A DNA stretch of 50,406 nt from Actinocatenispora rupis (GTDB taxonomy: Bacteria > Actinomycetota > Actinomycetes > Mycobacteriales > Micromonosporaceae), in NCBI RefSeq assembly GCF_016861975.1, contig NZ_BOMB01000036.1:1-50406 (forward strand). The letters are read 5' to 3'. Both the position numbers and the translations under genes were made by a program. Positions 33,801-42,895 of this stretch are shown one piece after another (the stretch's first letter is position 1; each line of letters opens with the position of its first letter). The notes under the pieces were generated by a model, which was given only the letters and a program-made list of their open reading frames with translations, had not been told where the DNA came from and searched no databases.

Positions 33801-36800
33801 GCGCTGAGCGTGGCCTTCGCCTTCGCCTTGGCCGCGGCCTCCTTCGCGGCGTCATCGGCATGCGCCGCGGCCAGCTTCTCCGCGGCGATCCGGTTCGGTT
33901 CCGGCGATCCCTTCGGCTCGCTCTTCGCCGGCCGCGGCGGCAGGTCCACCGCCGACCCCGGCGACCCCCCGAGCACCGTGTTCCTGGCATTGCCCGCCGG
34001 TACCCCGGTCGTCGTGGTGGTGGTGCGGTCCCTCGCGGCGCGGGCCCCGTCGCCCCGCGTCGCCACGCCCTCCGCGCCGTCCCCGCCCGTACGGTCGGCC
34101 GGGCCGCCGTCCGTCCGGTCCCCGCGCGGCGCCCCGGGCGGCTCCCCGCCGCCCGCCGTACGGTCCGGCGCCGCCGGGGTCGCCTCGACCACCTCGGTCG
34201 CCGGCCGCTGCCGTACGAACACCAGCCGCTCGGACCCGGTCTCCGTCCGCGAACCGTCCGACAGCCCGCGAACCGACAGCCCGCCGCCACCCTTGGCAGC
34301 GTTGCCCTTGCCGCCGCGTCCCTTGGCGACGTTGCCCTTGCCGGCCGCGCCGCTTGGGTTGCCCTTGCCGCTCGTGCCGGGGTTGGCCCTGCCGGCGCCA
34401 CCCGGGCCGTCGTCGCCACCGAACCGGCTCCCCGGCCGCGACGACGGCTCTGGCCCGCCGAACCGGATCGTGCCGTCGCCCGCGTCGTATGTCAGGTCGC
34501 GCGCGGAGACACCGCCGCCGTCCCGCGGCACCAGCGCCCCGTCCACGTCCATCCGCAACGAACCCGGTCCACCGTCCCGGCCACCGCGCGGCAGGTACCT
34601 CTCGATCGAGACGTGACCCGTCGCCGTGCCGACCTCGGCCACGTCCAGTCCGTTGTCCCGCATCGGCATCGGCTCGACGGTGGAGCGCTCCGCGTTCCAG
34701 CGGTAGATCCCGCCGCCGGTCGATCCGTCCGCATCCGGTGGCCGCGTCTCCACCCTGGTGTCCCGCGACCCGGCCGGTACGTCCCGGACCGGCGCCGCCG
34801 CGCCCTTCGTCGTGGCCAGCGGCGTCCACCGGCCCGTCCGCGGATCCCGGACGATCAGCGCGGTCGGTTCCCGCTCCCAACCGAGCTGCACGCCGTCCAG
34901 CCGCTGCCCCGTCGACGGCGGCACCCCGATCCGCTCCGTCGTGAACGTCCCGCCCCGGTACGTCCCCGGCTGCCAGCCGCGCGCCACGCCCGCCGCGTCC
35001 AGCCCGTGGTACGTCGGCGCGTCCGCGCCCGGCTCCGGCGTACGCCCGCCCGTCGTCGGCGGCTTCGAGTACGTCACCAGGTGGATCGAACCGTCCGGGT
35101 CGCGCCGCAACACCTGTACCGGCGCGGGATCCGGCTCCGCGTCCCGCCCGAGCGTGCGGACCGGCCCGGAACCGCGCGCCCCCGCCGGCTCGGCCACCCG
35201 GTCGATCGGCGTGACGTCCCACGACCGGCTTTGCGGGTCGTACGTGAGAGCACGCTCGCGCGGCCCGCCCACCGGCACCCGCCTCCCGCCGCGGAACACA
35301 GCGCTGTCGACACCGCCCGGATCCTTGCCACTGAGCGGTTTCACCTCCACGACCCGCTCGCCCGGACGCAGGATCGTCGGCCGCAGCACCCCGTCCGCAC
35401 CCAGCTCCGTGTACAGGTGCCGCGAGTCGTCCGCGGGCCGCGCACCCGGCCCCGCCGGCTCGTGCGGACCGTCCGCCGCGAGCGTCCGGCCCGGCCCGGT
35501 CAGCCGCGACGCGGCCGTCACCCGTACGACGTCCGCGTGCCCGAACAGGTCGTTGCGCACCAACTGCCGCCCCGGTACGGGCTTCGACGCCCGCGGCACC
35601 CCCGGCGTACGGGCCTTGCCCAGCTTCCCCTCCGAGTACTTCTCCCGGCCCGGTGCCGTCGCGCCGCCGCCCGTCTCCCCCGCCGGCGCCTTCCCGGCCG
35701 CCTCGTCCCCGGCCGACGCCTTCGCCCCGTCCGTCGCCGGCGCCTTCTCGCCCGCGGGCGCCTTCGCGGCGGCAGCGTCGTCCCGGGCCGGCGGCACGTC
35801 ATCGGTCTTCGGCGGCGTCGCTCCGGCACTCGGCTTCACACCGTCGGTCGCGGGCGGCGTCGCCTCGCCGGCCGGCTCTCCGCCCGGCCTGTCGGTGCCC
35901 CCGGCCGGCGGCGCATCGGTGCCGACGGGCGTCCCCGCACCGTCGGCAATCCGTTGCGGGGCAACGGATCTCCGCACCTGGCGCGTATCGTACGCGTCCA
36001 GGAAACGGCGACCCGCCGGCGACGCCGTCACCTTCGGCGCGCGCGACTCCGCACCCGTCCCAGCCCCGTCGACGGGCTTCACCCCGTCACCCTCGGGCGA
36101 CTCCGTCCCCTTGGGGCCGGCGCCGCCCGGGTTCTCCGGTACGGCCGGTGGCGTGTCGGTGCCGGGTGCGCCGTCGCGAGCGCCGCCCCGCGTACGACCG
36201 CCCTGCGGGCGGGGCGCGGGCCCACCCGTACCGGGACGGCTGTCGAGGACGGTGACGTGGTAGTCGTGCGGACTGCCGGTCAGTTTGTCAGCGAACCGTT
36301 TGCCCTGCGAGGCGACGGCCGGGGGCGTGGCCCGGCCCGGGATGCCGACGACGAGGGCGGGGTCGGTGCCGGCGGGGTCGGCGAGACGGCCGGAGCGTAC
36401 GGCGGCGGCGACCGCGTCCGGCACGTCGGCCGGGCGTACCCAGAAGCCGCGCTCGCCGAGTTCGACGACGTGGCCGTCGGAGAGCGGGAACGTGATGGGG
36501 CCGTCGCCGGGCGGGAGCTGGTAGCGGCCGTCCTTCATGCCCTGCGTGACGCGCAGCACCGCCGTCGCCGTACGGAACGCGTCGCCGGTCAGCTTCTCGT
36601 GCGCCAGCCAGCTGTCGAGCCGCTCGCCGGGGCGGCCCATGATGCCGTGCCGCGCGTTCGCGTAGTCGACGCGGAACTGTTCGGCCAGGCTCTCCCGGGT
36701 CGACGCCGGCAGCTCGAACCGGGGCCGCCCGATCGGGCCCATCACGGCGTCGAAGTCGCGCGCGGCGTTCCCCAGGGTGGTGGTCAGGTCGCGTTCCTGG

Positions 36801-39800
36801 CTGAAGCGCGCGTCCAGGGTGCGGTCCACCAGCTCGGTACGCTGCCGCCACTGCTGCCAGCGCGCGTCGTCCGCACCCTCGGCCTTCGGCCCGCGCCCGA
36901 ACTCGCCCGGCCGGTCACCCCACACCTCGTGGTACGCGCGGGTCAGGTCGCGGCCGAGCTGCCCGCGTACCCGGTCGAGGGCGTCGGCGGGGAGCGGCCC
37001 GTCCTGGTCGGTCGCCCGGGTTTTCCCAGCGCCGAACTGCTGCTCGCGCTGCCCGGTGAGCGCCAGGTAGTCCTTCGTCCGGGCCACGGTGAGGCTGCGG
37101 CCCTCCGCCCAGCTCGGCGCCGACTCGTCGAGTCCGCGACCACCGGGCCGGAAGTTCTGCAACCGCTCGGTGATGCCGCGCCACCCCGACCCGCGCTCCT
37201 GCGCCGCCCGTACGTTCGCCGGCCGCGAGTTCAGCCACGCCTCGCGCTGGCTCCCCTGGTACTGCACGCGGGTGTGGTCGAGGACGGTGGTGTCCAGATG
37301 CTCGGCCAGGTCCGGGCGGTCGCGCTGGAACCCGGCGACGACGTCGTCGAACGTCTCGCCCTTGTCCACCGCCCGCACCGCGTCGGTCACCCGGTCGTCG
37401 GCGAGCCGGTCCTGCAGCCGGGATTCGTTGCCGTCGAAGCGTTTCGACAGTTTCGCGCTGATCCGCTCGCGCCACAGCGCGTCGCCGATCCCCTTGCCGT
37501 GCCGGAGCGGACCGAGGCCCCGGGTGAGGTCGTCGCGGAGCTCCGAGCGGACGTCCTGGGCGACCCGCTTCTCCCACGGCCGTACGTCGTCGCGGCCGAA
37601 CCCGTGGTCCTGCTTCCACCGCTCCAGCCGGTCCGCGTACCCGCCCTTCATGTAGCGGTCGATCGACACCTCGCGGTCGAAGCGCGCCGGCAGCGCGTTC
37701 TCCCGGCGCTGCTGCCATCCCTCGAACTCCTGCCGCCCGCCCGGCCGCTCCCCGTCGCCGAAGCGCCCCCGGTACCCGCTGCTCACCTCCCCCACGTACT
37801 GGCTGCGCATGCCCGCGAAGTCGCCCTCGGACAGGCCGCTGTCCGGGTTCTCCCGCTCGAACGTCGCGCGCGCCCGGTCGAACGCCGTGCCCGCGCGCGC
37901 CTGCGCCTCGTCCAGCCCCGCGTGGTACCGGAACGCGGCGGGCAGCCGGGCCACCTGGCCGTCGATCTCGCCGTCCCACTGCCGGTACACGGCGTTGGGG
38001 TCGTCGGCGTCGCGCGGTGCGGGCGGCCGGTCGCCGCCGCCGGCCGGGGGCCCGTCCATCGCGGTGCCGCGGGTGACCGGCTCGATCGGCCTCGCCGGCG
38101 GCCGCGGCCGGTCCGGTGCGCCGAACCGGTCCGGCCAGGTCCGGGCCAGCCGGTCGGTGAACCCGCCCGTCAGCCGCGACACCGTGTTCCGGTCGGGGTT
38201 CCCGCCCTTCGACTGCGAGCCCGGCCGGGGCCCCGCCGGGTCCGCGTACCGGTCCTGCCAGATCCGGTTCAGCCGATGGTTGAAGTCGCCCTTCAACCAC
38301 GCCAACGTGTTCGGGTCGAGGTCCCGGCCGCCCGCCGACCGCCACGCCTCGTACGCCTGGTCGAAGCGGTCGCCCGGCGTGCCGCGGCCCTTGGCCATGG
38401 CGTCGCCGATCGCCTCGTACCGCTGGGTCAGGCGGTCCCGGGCGGCCTGCCACAGCGGCTCCTTGTGCCGCTGGCTGTCGAGCAGGTCCTCACGACTCGC
38501 CACCGTGTCGGACAGGCCCTTGTGCGGGTCGGCCACGTCGGGGTTCCGCGGCGCGCGGCCACCCGGGGCGACCATGTCCCGGACGCCACCGCCGACCGGC
38601 GTACGGTCCGCGCCGACCGGTCCCCGCTCGGGGCGCACCGCCACCGGTGTCGCGGCGTCGTCCGGGGGCCGCGGCACGCCCGCCCGGTCCGTACCGCCGG
38701 CACCGTTCCGTACGCCCGGGGCGTCGTGGCCGGCGCCGAACCTGCCCTCCCGTACCGGCGGGGGTGCGGCACTGGCCTCCGGCGGGTTCTGCCCGTCCCG
38801 GGTCGACGGCGCGGAACGCTCGGGCGCCCCGTGCGGACCCGACCCGGCCTGCGGCGTACGCGGGGCCGTGTCCAGCGACGCGACGCGCGGCCCGCCGTCC
38901 TCGCCGGCACCGGCCCGGCGTACCGGTGGCACCAGCGCGTCGCCGGATCCCTTGGGCGGCAACGAGACCGCGTCGGAGTCCGCGCCCTTCGGCGGCCGTC
39001 CGAGCGGATGCGTCGACCCCCCGTCGGACCGCACACCCTTCGGCGCCAACGACACCCCGTCGCCGCCGTGCGACGATCCCCGATCGGTACGCGGCGGGGC
39101 CAACACGTCCTCCCCGCCGGGACGCACACCCTTCGGCGGCAGGGACACCCCGTCGCCGGATCCCTCGGGCGACAGCGAACCCAGGTGCTCAGGCGGGTGG
39201 CCCGCGGCCTCGCCGCCACCGGGACGGACACCGTTCGGCGGCAGGGCGGTCCCGTCGCCGGTCTGATTGGGTGGCAAGGAGATCCGGTCACCGCCGCCGC
39301 CCGGTACCTTCGGCGCGGCCGGCTCGCCGCCCTGCCCGGTGTTCTTCGGCGGCACCGAGATCCGGTCCTCGCCCTGCCCGCCGCGGTCGGTCTGCGGCGT
39401 GGACGGCCGGGCCGGCAGTCCCGAACCGTGCCCGCCGGCCGGATCGCCGTTGTGCGGCAGGTTGTCGGCCGGGTGCGGCCCGTCCGGGTCGGCCATCCGC
39501 GGCGGTACGCGCTGGCCGTGCGGCGGCGTCCCGTGCGGCGCGTTCCCCGGCTGGGGCCGCATCGGTACGGGCGTGCCGTTGTCGCCGCCCGCCGCGTGGT
39601 CGTGTACGCCGGCCGGCTGGCGTGGCCCGGCGCCCGCGTGGGTGGGGCCGGGGTGTGCCGAGGAGGTGGGCGGACCGTCGGCCGGTGTCGGCTGCCGGCC
39701 CGGTGGCGTCACCGGCCGGGCCGGCGGGTTCCCGGACTGCGGCGCCGGTCTGGCGGGCGGGTTCGGCACGTCGTGTGCCGGCTGGCCGCCGCCCGGCCGA

Positions 39801-40921
39801 CCCTGCCCCGGCCCGCCCTCCGGTACGGGTGGCCGGCTCCCGGGTGTGGCGCGGTCGGGAGCCGGATGGGCGGGATCGGTGCCGCCGGTCGGACGCCCGG
39901 CGGGCGGGGTGGTACGGCCGCCGGCGGGTGGCGGCACCGAACTCTCGGGCTGCGTGACGCGCTGGGGGTCGGTGGTGCCGCCCGGCCGGCCCCCGGCAGG
40001 CGTCACCGTGTTGCCGCCGTTGGTGGTGTCGGGCCGTGGTTGCGGCGCCCGGGGCGCGGTCCGGTCCGTACCGACCGGCGGGGTGTCGTGCGGAACGGTT
40101 ACCGGGACGGGCCTGGCGGGGTTGTCGCCGCCGGTGGGGCGGACGGCCGGCGGGGCGCTCGTCGTACCGGTGGTGACGTCGGTGCCGGTGGGGTGGTTCC
40201 CGTCGGGGGTGGGCGACTTGCCGCCGCCGGGGTTGCGGTCCGGGACCGGGTTGGGGTGGATCACCCGGCCGTCGACGCCGCCCGGGCCGACCTTCGGGCC
40301 GGGATGCGGCGCGATCTTGCCACCCGCCAGCAGCGCACCGCCCAGCCCGAACAGCCCGCCCAGCCCGACGGCCATGGCGAACTCCGTACCGTCGACGGTG
40401 AACGGCGTGTGGGTGCCCGCCGCGGCGAGGCCCTCGGCGATGGTCACCATGCCGGCGCCGACCGCACCGCCGACGACGATGTTCGAGGCGAACGGCGCGA
40501 CCTTCGCCGCGATGTTCGGGACGATCCGGCCGCCGATCGACAGGACGGCCGCGATCACCTTCGACAGGAACTCGATGAGCCGGCCCAACGGCAGGAAGAA
40601 CGCCGCGATCCCCAGCACGCTCATGATGATGTCGACGACCGCCGACTTCCAGAGCTTCTTGAGCAGCTTGCGGATCTCCTCCGCGTACTCCCGGATCGCG
40701 TCGGCGACGTCGTGCGTCTGCTTGGCGACCTTGCCGACGTGGGTGGACGTCATCGTGCTGATGTCGTCGAAGTACGTCGACGCCCGGCCGCTCCACAGCA
40801 GTTTGCCGTGCGCCTTGGTCACCTCGGTGGTGAGCGTGTCGAGCTTGTCGCCGGTCTCGTCCCACTTGGCGGCGAGCTTGTCCAGCTGGTCCGGGTCCGG
40901 GTAGGAGACGTTGCCGCCCAC
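30836..40921 (-). CDS. Giant T7SS substrate with N-terminal WXG100 domain
   Basis: 3361 residues. Residues 1-90 are a WXG100-type helical hairpin with Trp43-Ser-Gly45 at the turn (KLLWSGRASTYF), the usual secretion module of type VII substrates. Three hydrophobic stretches follow (94-130, 146-168, 181-201). Then come a Pro/Gly-rich region with repeated SLPPKGVRPGG-like units (about 200-770), a helical region with repeats such as FNHRLNRIWQDRY and FTDRLARTWPDRF (770-1540), low-complexity linkers, a Gly/Lys-rich patch (about 2170-2220), alpha/beta modules (2400-3230) and the C-terminal domain shared with the next two genes, ending at Cys3361. I recognise no nuclease, protease or pore domain. 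The GTG start is preceded by GGGGAGG at good spacing. First gene of the effector operon, divergent from the YbaB-family gene. Cell-surface or contact-dependent role is an inference. Confidence 0.85.
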   Translation of the reverse strand: MGGNVSYPDPDQLDKLAAKWDETGDKLDTLTTEVTKAHGKLLWSGRASTYFDDISTMTSTHVGKVAKQTHDVADAIREYAEEIRKLLKKLWKSAVVDIIMSVLGIAAFFLPLGRLIEFLSKVIAAVLSIGGRIVPNIAAKVAPFASNIVVGGAVGAGMVTIAEGLAAAGTHTPFTVDGTEFAMAVGLGGLFGLGGALLAGGKIAPHPGPKVGPGGVDGRVIHPNPVPDRNPGGGKSPTPDGNHPTGTDVTTGTTSAPPAVRPTGGDNPARPVPVTVPHDTPPVGTDRTAPRAPQPRPDTTNGGNTVTPAGGRPGGTTDPQRVTQPESSVPPPAGGRTTPPAGRPTGGTDPAHPAPDRATPGSRPPVPEGGPGQGRPGGGQPAHDVPNPPARPAPQSGNPPARPVTPPGRQPTPADGPPTSSAHPGPTHAGAGPRQPAGVHDHAAGGDNGTPVPMRPQPGNAPHGTPPHGQRVPPRMADPDGPHPADNLPHNGDPAGGHGSGLPARPSTPQTDRGGQGEDRISVPPKNTGQGGEPAAPKVPGGGGDRISLPPNQTGDGTALPPNGVRPGGGEAAGHPPEHLGSLSPEGSGDGVSLPPKGVRPGGEDVLAPPRTDRGSSHGGDGVSLAPKGVRSDGGSTHPLGRPPKGADSDAVSLPPKGSGDALVPPVRRAGAGEDGGPRVASLDTAPRTPQAGSGPHGAPERSAPSTRDGQNPPEASAAPPPVREGRFGAGHDAPGVRNGAGGTDRAGVPRPPDDAATPVAVRPERGPVGADRTPVGGGVRDMVAPGGRAPRNPDVADPHKGLSDTVASREDLLDSQRHKEPLWQAARDRLTQRYEAIGDAMAKGRGTPGDRFDQAYEAWRSAGGRDLDPNTLAWLKGDFNHRLNRIWQDRYADPAGPRPGSQSKGGNPDRNTVSRLTGGFTDRLARTWPDRFGAPDRPRPPARPIEPVTRGTAMDGPPAGGGDRPPAPRDADDPNAVYRQWDGEIDGQVARLPAAFRYHAGLDEAQARAGTAFDRARATFERENPDSGLSEGDFAGMRSQYVGEVSSGYRGRFGDGERPGGRQEFEGWQQRRENALPARFDREVSIDRYMKGGYADRLERWKQDHGFGRDDVRPWEKRVAQDVRSELRDDLTRGLGPLRHGKGIGDALWRERISAKLSKRFDGNESRLQDRLADDRVTDAVRAVDKGETFDDVVAGFQRDRPDLAEHLDTTVLDHTRVQYQGSQREAWLNSRPANVRAAQERGSGWRGITERLQNFRPGGRGLDESAPSWAEGRSLTVARTKDYLALTGQREQQFGAGKTRATDQDGPLPADALDRVRGQLGRDLTRAYHEVWGDRPGEFGRGPKAEGADDARWQQWRQRTELVDRTLDARFSQERDLTTTLGNAARDFDAVMGPIGRPRFELPASTRESLAEQFRVDYANARHGIMGRPGERLDSWLAHEKLTGDAFRTATAVLRVTQGMKDGRYQLPPGDGPITFPLSDGHVVELGERGFWVRPADVPDAVAAAVRSGRLADPAGTDPALVVGIPGRATPPAVASQGKRFADKLTGSPHDYHVTVLDSRPGTGGPAPRPQGGRTRGGARDGAPGTDTPPAVPENPGGAGPKGTESPEGDGVKPVDGAGTGAESRAPKVTASPAGRRFLDAYDTRQVRRSVAPQRIADGAGTPVGTDAPPAGGTDRPGGEPAGEATPPATDGVKPSAGATPPKTDDVPPARDDAAAAKAPAGEKAPATDGAKASAGDEAAGKAPAGETGGGATAPGREKYSEGKLGKARTPGVPRASKPVPGRQLVRNDLFGHADVVRVTAASRLTGPGRTLAADGPHEPAGPGARPADDSRHLYTELGADGVLRPTILRPGERVVEVKPLSGKDPGGVDSAVFRGGRRVPVGGPRERALTYDPQSRSWDVTPIDRVAEPAGARGSGPVRTLGRDAEPDPAPVQVLRRDPDGSIHLVTYSKPPTTGGRTPEPGADAPTYHGLDAAGVARGWQPGTYRGGTFTTERIGVPPSTGQRLDGVQLGWEREPTALIVRDPRTGRWTPLATTKGAAAPVRDVPAGSRDTRVETRPPDADGSTGGGIYRWNAERSTVEPMPMRDNGLDVAEVGTATGHVSIERYLPRGGRDGGPGSLRMDVDGALVPRDGGGVSARDLTYDAGDGTIRFGGPEPSSRPGSRFGGDDGPGGAGRANPGTSGKGNPSGAAGKGNVAKGRGGKGNAAKGGGGLSVRGLSDGSRTETGSERLVFVRQRPATEVVEATPAAPDRTAGGGEPPGAPRGDRTDGGPADRTGGDGAEGVATRGDGARAARDRTTTTTTGVPAGNARNTVLGGSPGSAVDLPPRPAKSEPKGSPEPNRIAAEKLAAAHADDAAKEAAAKAKAKATLSAETRAGAAAAAGARSTAERNEANWAAQDAQRAADGPRLGIEPDALPDGIGIRFDGNTLVVFRGAAPVSFVPRVRAPGDGVVVQVDGSVTSLADVRRVLTAIPAHRRPSLLVQFLGNRRPVDPARAQAIADAVLKGLDGQTGPAGVLFGRDAVLEPLAHTALHVPVTAGRKVTTTGGADDFVVHPQDRPGRGPADEQPEPEQPAGPVEVPMREPTPEEAERFTAMPSGLSSVVVGDTVVLYRGDAPQQPATDAGTPTIVVDGSVREVGLVAAAVAHLRPGSSSPVVVRFAGYRTPVTPARARDLTDRILGGTTANAVLYLPADALSERPAPDPWLVPVSASGGPAFVLVAAGYRFHPTHLASPRTRAPYGLAHGPVPGTYRSAEGLHWDTRGAGEVWVGGTPPAGVVPAGRTGAVVVAEPGDVLTADQAAEVERVRDLLLHNDSSIETVWLGRASTAAERAELDAVRAALPAGWTVRPVEAGWVLAPAGAPLRDLGPVALQSPVPGARVLFVDPTGTGPATVAASVADTLAALPAELRDRIVVQPTPGVTLPWRTVRAVAGRVGRPVVVPRDQLTDVPPVDATGFVPMAWTARGPVRAVPQAADHHRVYPPGTEPAEELPPGLVPGGRPGWYDVDLPGLDGWQVDTTDPAAVRIHRADTEPVASADPVPPGAVPVEITGPADQAQRAQLYRLVERIRAGRPPAVTLDDDPGGRNALEHAAIRASLPPGYTAHRVPAGHVVAPDTGAPVDLDGARQVPPVAEATLLEMAPDVPVGQVLGALPAAIRNRAVVRRTGEPALPADWAPTYLRQRRWPSASGTTPVTSPRRSAAVRWALSSAALTRARVEQVRQTPPVTRPPDTAPATARAIQLANLGYAGAGADHLAVEYIEGADAHVQALLRETGVPNPPPVRLGGGDGARAQHHAHTAVLEAVRLTLGGDLDRASLVVRRNRSALVGEERVTWVRWLGELGHARPDHAGDLSHLATEVLTC
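35949..35969. repeat. Head-to-head pair of the ATCCGTTGC motif
   Basis: ATCCGTTGC-GGG-GCAACGGAT is a perfect 9-bp inverted repeat with a three-base loop inside the giant gene, in a low-complexity linker. Single copies of the same nine bases occur at seven other places in the window. Confidence 0.6.
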
Positions 40922-41114
40922 AGCCTGCCTCCCCTGACGTATCGATCAGACGCCGCCGCAGTTCACCCTTCCACCGGCGACTTATCGCGCCACAGAACCC
41001 AAAAATGAGGACCCGTCGGCCACCCCGCGCGGGGGACGTCCGGTGTCACCCGTGAACCGGTACGCCCCGGCGGCCGTCTCCCTGCCGACACGGAACACCG
41101 GACGGGAGTACGCG
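40922..41114. promoter_or_regulatory. Divergent promoter region of effector operon and YbaB gene
   Basis: About 190 bases between two divergent starts, including an AT-richer patch near 40975-41010. Both promoters should lie here. I cannot assign exact -35/-10 hexamers. Ribosome sites are GGGGAGG for the giant gene and GGGAG for the YbaB-family gene. Confidence 0.4.
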
Positions 41115-41435
41115 ATGGCGCACGAGAACGAGATGCAGGACTTCATGCGGCAGGCGCAGGAGATCACCGCGCAGATGCGCGCGGCGAGCGAGCAGATGGC
41201 GCGGCACGAGGTCGTCGGCACCGCGGCCGACGGCGCCGTCCGGGTGGCGATGACCCCGACCGGCGACGTCTCCTCGGTACGCATCGAGTCCCGTGCGGTC
41301 GACCTCGACGACCTGCCCCGGCTGGAGCGGCACGTCGCCCAGGCCGTACAGAACGCGCTGGACAACGTACGCGGGGTCGCGGAGCAGTTGATGCGTCCGC
41401 TCACCGACGGCCTGTCCCGCCTCGGCGAGGAGTGA
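41115..41435 (+). CDS. YbaB/EbfC-family nucleoid-associated protein
   Basis: A 106-residue protein of the YbaB/EbfC DNA-binding family. It has a long N-terminal helix (MQDFMRQAQEITAQMRAASEQMARHEVVG), then strands with the family pattern GAVRVAMTPTGDVSSVRIESRAV, then a C-terminal amphipathic helix. YbaB-like genes occur in several actinobacterial ESX loci (EspL is one example), so a link to the secretion island is plausible, either as nucleoid-binding regulator or as chaperone-like partner. It is the only plus-strand gene in the island. Start supported by GGGAG seven bases before the ATG. Confidence 0.85.
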   Translation: MAHENEMQDFMRQAQEITAQMRAASEQMARHEVVGTAADGAVRVAMTPTGDVSSVRIESRAVDLDDLPRLERHVAQAVQNALDNVRGVAEQLMRPLTDGLSRLGEE

Positions 41436-41476
41436 CCGGCGGGGCCCGATCCCTGTCACGGCAACGGATCCGGCCG

Positions 41477-41504
41477 GTACGGGCGGTCCGTTGACCGCCC
41501 GTAC
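41477..41504. terminator. Bidirectional hairpin between YbaB gene and eccD
   Basis: GTACGGGCGGT and ACCGCCCGTAC form a perfect 11-bp stem around the six-base loop CCGTTG. It lies between the convergent stops (41435 and 41510). There is no T-run, but position and symmetry fit a shared terminator. Confidence 0.6.
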
Positions 41505-41509
41505 GGCGG

Positions 41510-42892
41510 TCAGCCGACGAGCGTGCGGCCCATCGAGAACAGGTCGTCGAACACCCCGAACACGCCCATCGCCAGCACCGCCGACAGCACCAGGCACACG
41601 ACGCCGATCACCTCGACGAACCGGCCGCGGTCGCGCGTGTCCAGCACCGTACCGAAGGCGGCGTGGTCGTCCTCGCGCTTCGGCCGGTGCAGCACCGCCA
41701 CCGCGACGCCGACACCGACGAGCAGCCCGCCGACGAGCACCAGCGCCCAGACGGCCGCGTTCATGCCCAGGTACCGGTAGGCGCTGGCGCCGACGACGCC
41801 GAACAGTCCGACCGCGCCGGCGGCACCGAGCGGTACCACCTCGGCGGTGAACCCGACCTGCCGCGCCCGTACGACGAGGGCCAGGCCCGCGGTACCGGCC
41901 AGGCCGAGCGCCCACGGGTCGCCGGAGACCGCGAGCGCCGGCAGCGCCACGACCAGCGCCATCGCCGGCATCGCCAGGATCAGCGCGAGCAGGTGCCGGG
42001 CGCGCAGCATCAGCCGCGCGGTGGTCGGCGCCACCCCGGCGGCGTCCTTCGGCATCCGGGCGCTCCACGCGGCGACGAGGCCGGCGAGCGGCCGGGCCAG
42101 CGCCACCATCGCGAGAGCCGACACGGCGGCGGCCGCGGCGGTCTGCGTACCGTCGGCGTGCAGCAGCGCCAGGACGACGCCGACCGCGCCGGCCAACGCC
42201 AGCGGTACCTCGACGGCCAGGACGGCCGGCTCCGGCGTTGCCGCGAGCGCCATCAGCGCACCCGCGTTGGCGCCGACCACGACACCGCACCAGAACAGCC
42301 CGCCGCCGAGGGACTGGCCGACCAGCCCGCCGACCGCGGCCAGGCACGGCGCCGCGCACAGCGAGACGGCCAGGCAGGCGCTGGCGGGCAGGCTGGCGCG
42401 CTTCTGGTTCAGCGCCCAGGCGAGCGCCAGCAGGACGATCGCGACCAGCGCCAGCCCGACCGCGGCGACGAGCCCGCCGCCGGGCCGGCGCAGCGCCACG
42501 ACGGCCGCCGCGAGAGTCACCCAGCCCGCGCCGAGCCAGACCGTCAGTACGCCGCGGTGTCCGGTGTCCGCCCGGTGTTCCCGGGCGTCCGACGCGACCA
42601 GTTCCTCGATGTCCTCGACGACGGGCGCCGTACCGGGATCGTCGGCACTGTCCCGCAGGTACAGCACCTGGCCGTCGGCGACGCCCGCCTCGGCCAGCGA
42701 CGTCTCCACCGGCCACGGCAGCTCGCCGGCCGGCGCGAGCGACCACGCCGGGGCCACCACCCCGCCGCCGGTCTGCCCGCACAGGTCCGCGAGCCCCACC
42801 ACGTACTCACCGATCGGGCTCTCCGAGGGGAGCGCGACGTCGACGCGACGCCCCGCGCCGACCACGGTGATCCGGCTGCGCCTGTCCAGCAC
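41510..42892 (-). CDS. eccD: EccD-like T7SS membrane channel component
   Basis: A 460-residue protein. Residues 1-85 look like the ubiquitin-like cytoplasmic domain of EccD/YukD (SRITVVGAGRRVDVALPSESPIGEYVVGLADL through VLYLRD). From about residue 113 I count eleven hydrophobic helices, the number known for EccD. EccD forms the transmembrane vestibule of ESX systems together with EccB, EccC and EccE. The GTG start lies three bases after the stop of the preceding WXG100 gene, so translation is coupled. It is the last gene of the secretion operon and ends at a bidirectional hairpin. Confidence 0.88.
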   Translation of the reverse strand: MLDRRSRITVVGAGRRVDVALPSESPIGEYVVGLADLCGQTGGGVVAPAWSLAPAGELPWPVETSLAEAGVADGQVLYLRDSADDPGTAPVVEDIEELVASDAREHRADTGHRGVLTVWLGAGWVTLAAAVVALRRPGGGLVAAVGLALVAIVLLALAWALNQKRASLPASACLAVSLCAAPCLAAVGGLVGQSLGGGLFWCGVVVGANAGALMALAATPEPAVLAVEVPLALAGAVGVVLALLHADGTQTAAAAAVSALAMVALARPLAGLVAAWSARMPKDAAGVAPTTARLMLRARHLLALILAMPAMALVVALPALAVSGDPWALGLAGTAGLALVVRARQVGFTAEVVPLGAAGAVGLFGVVGASAYRYLGMNAAVWALVLVGGLLVGVGVAVAVLHRPKREDDHAAFGTVLDTRDRGRFVEVIGVVCLVLSAVLAMGVFGVFDDLFSMGRTLVG

Positions 42893-42895
42893 TTC

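Noticed and set aside
20626-41008. Two very long plus-strand open frames (over 3400 codons each) opposite the giant effector genes
   Set aside because: They mirror the codon pattern of the minus-strand genes, translate to Arg/His/Pro/Val-rich low-quality protein without domains, and lack start signals. The minus-strand proteins have recognisable domains.
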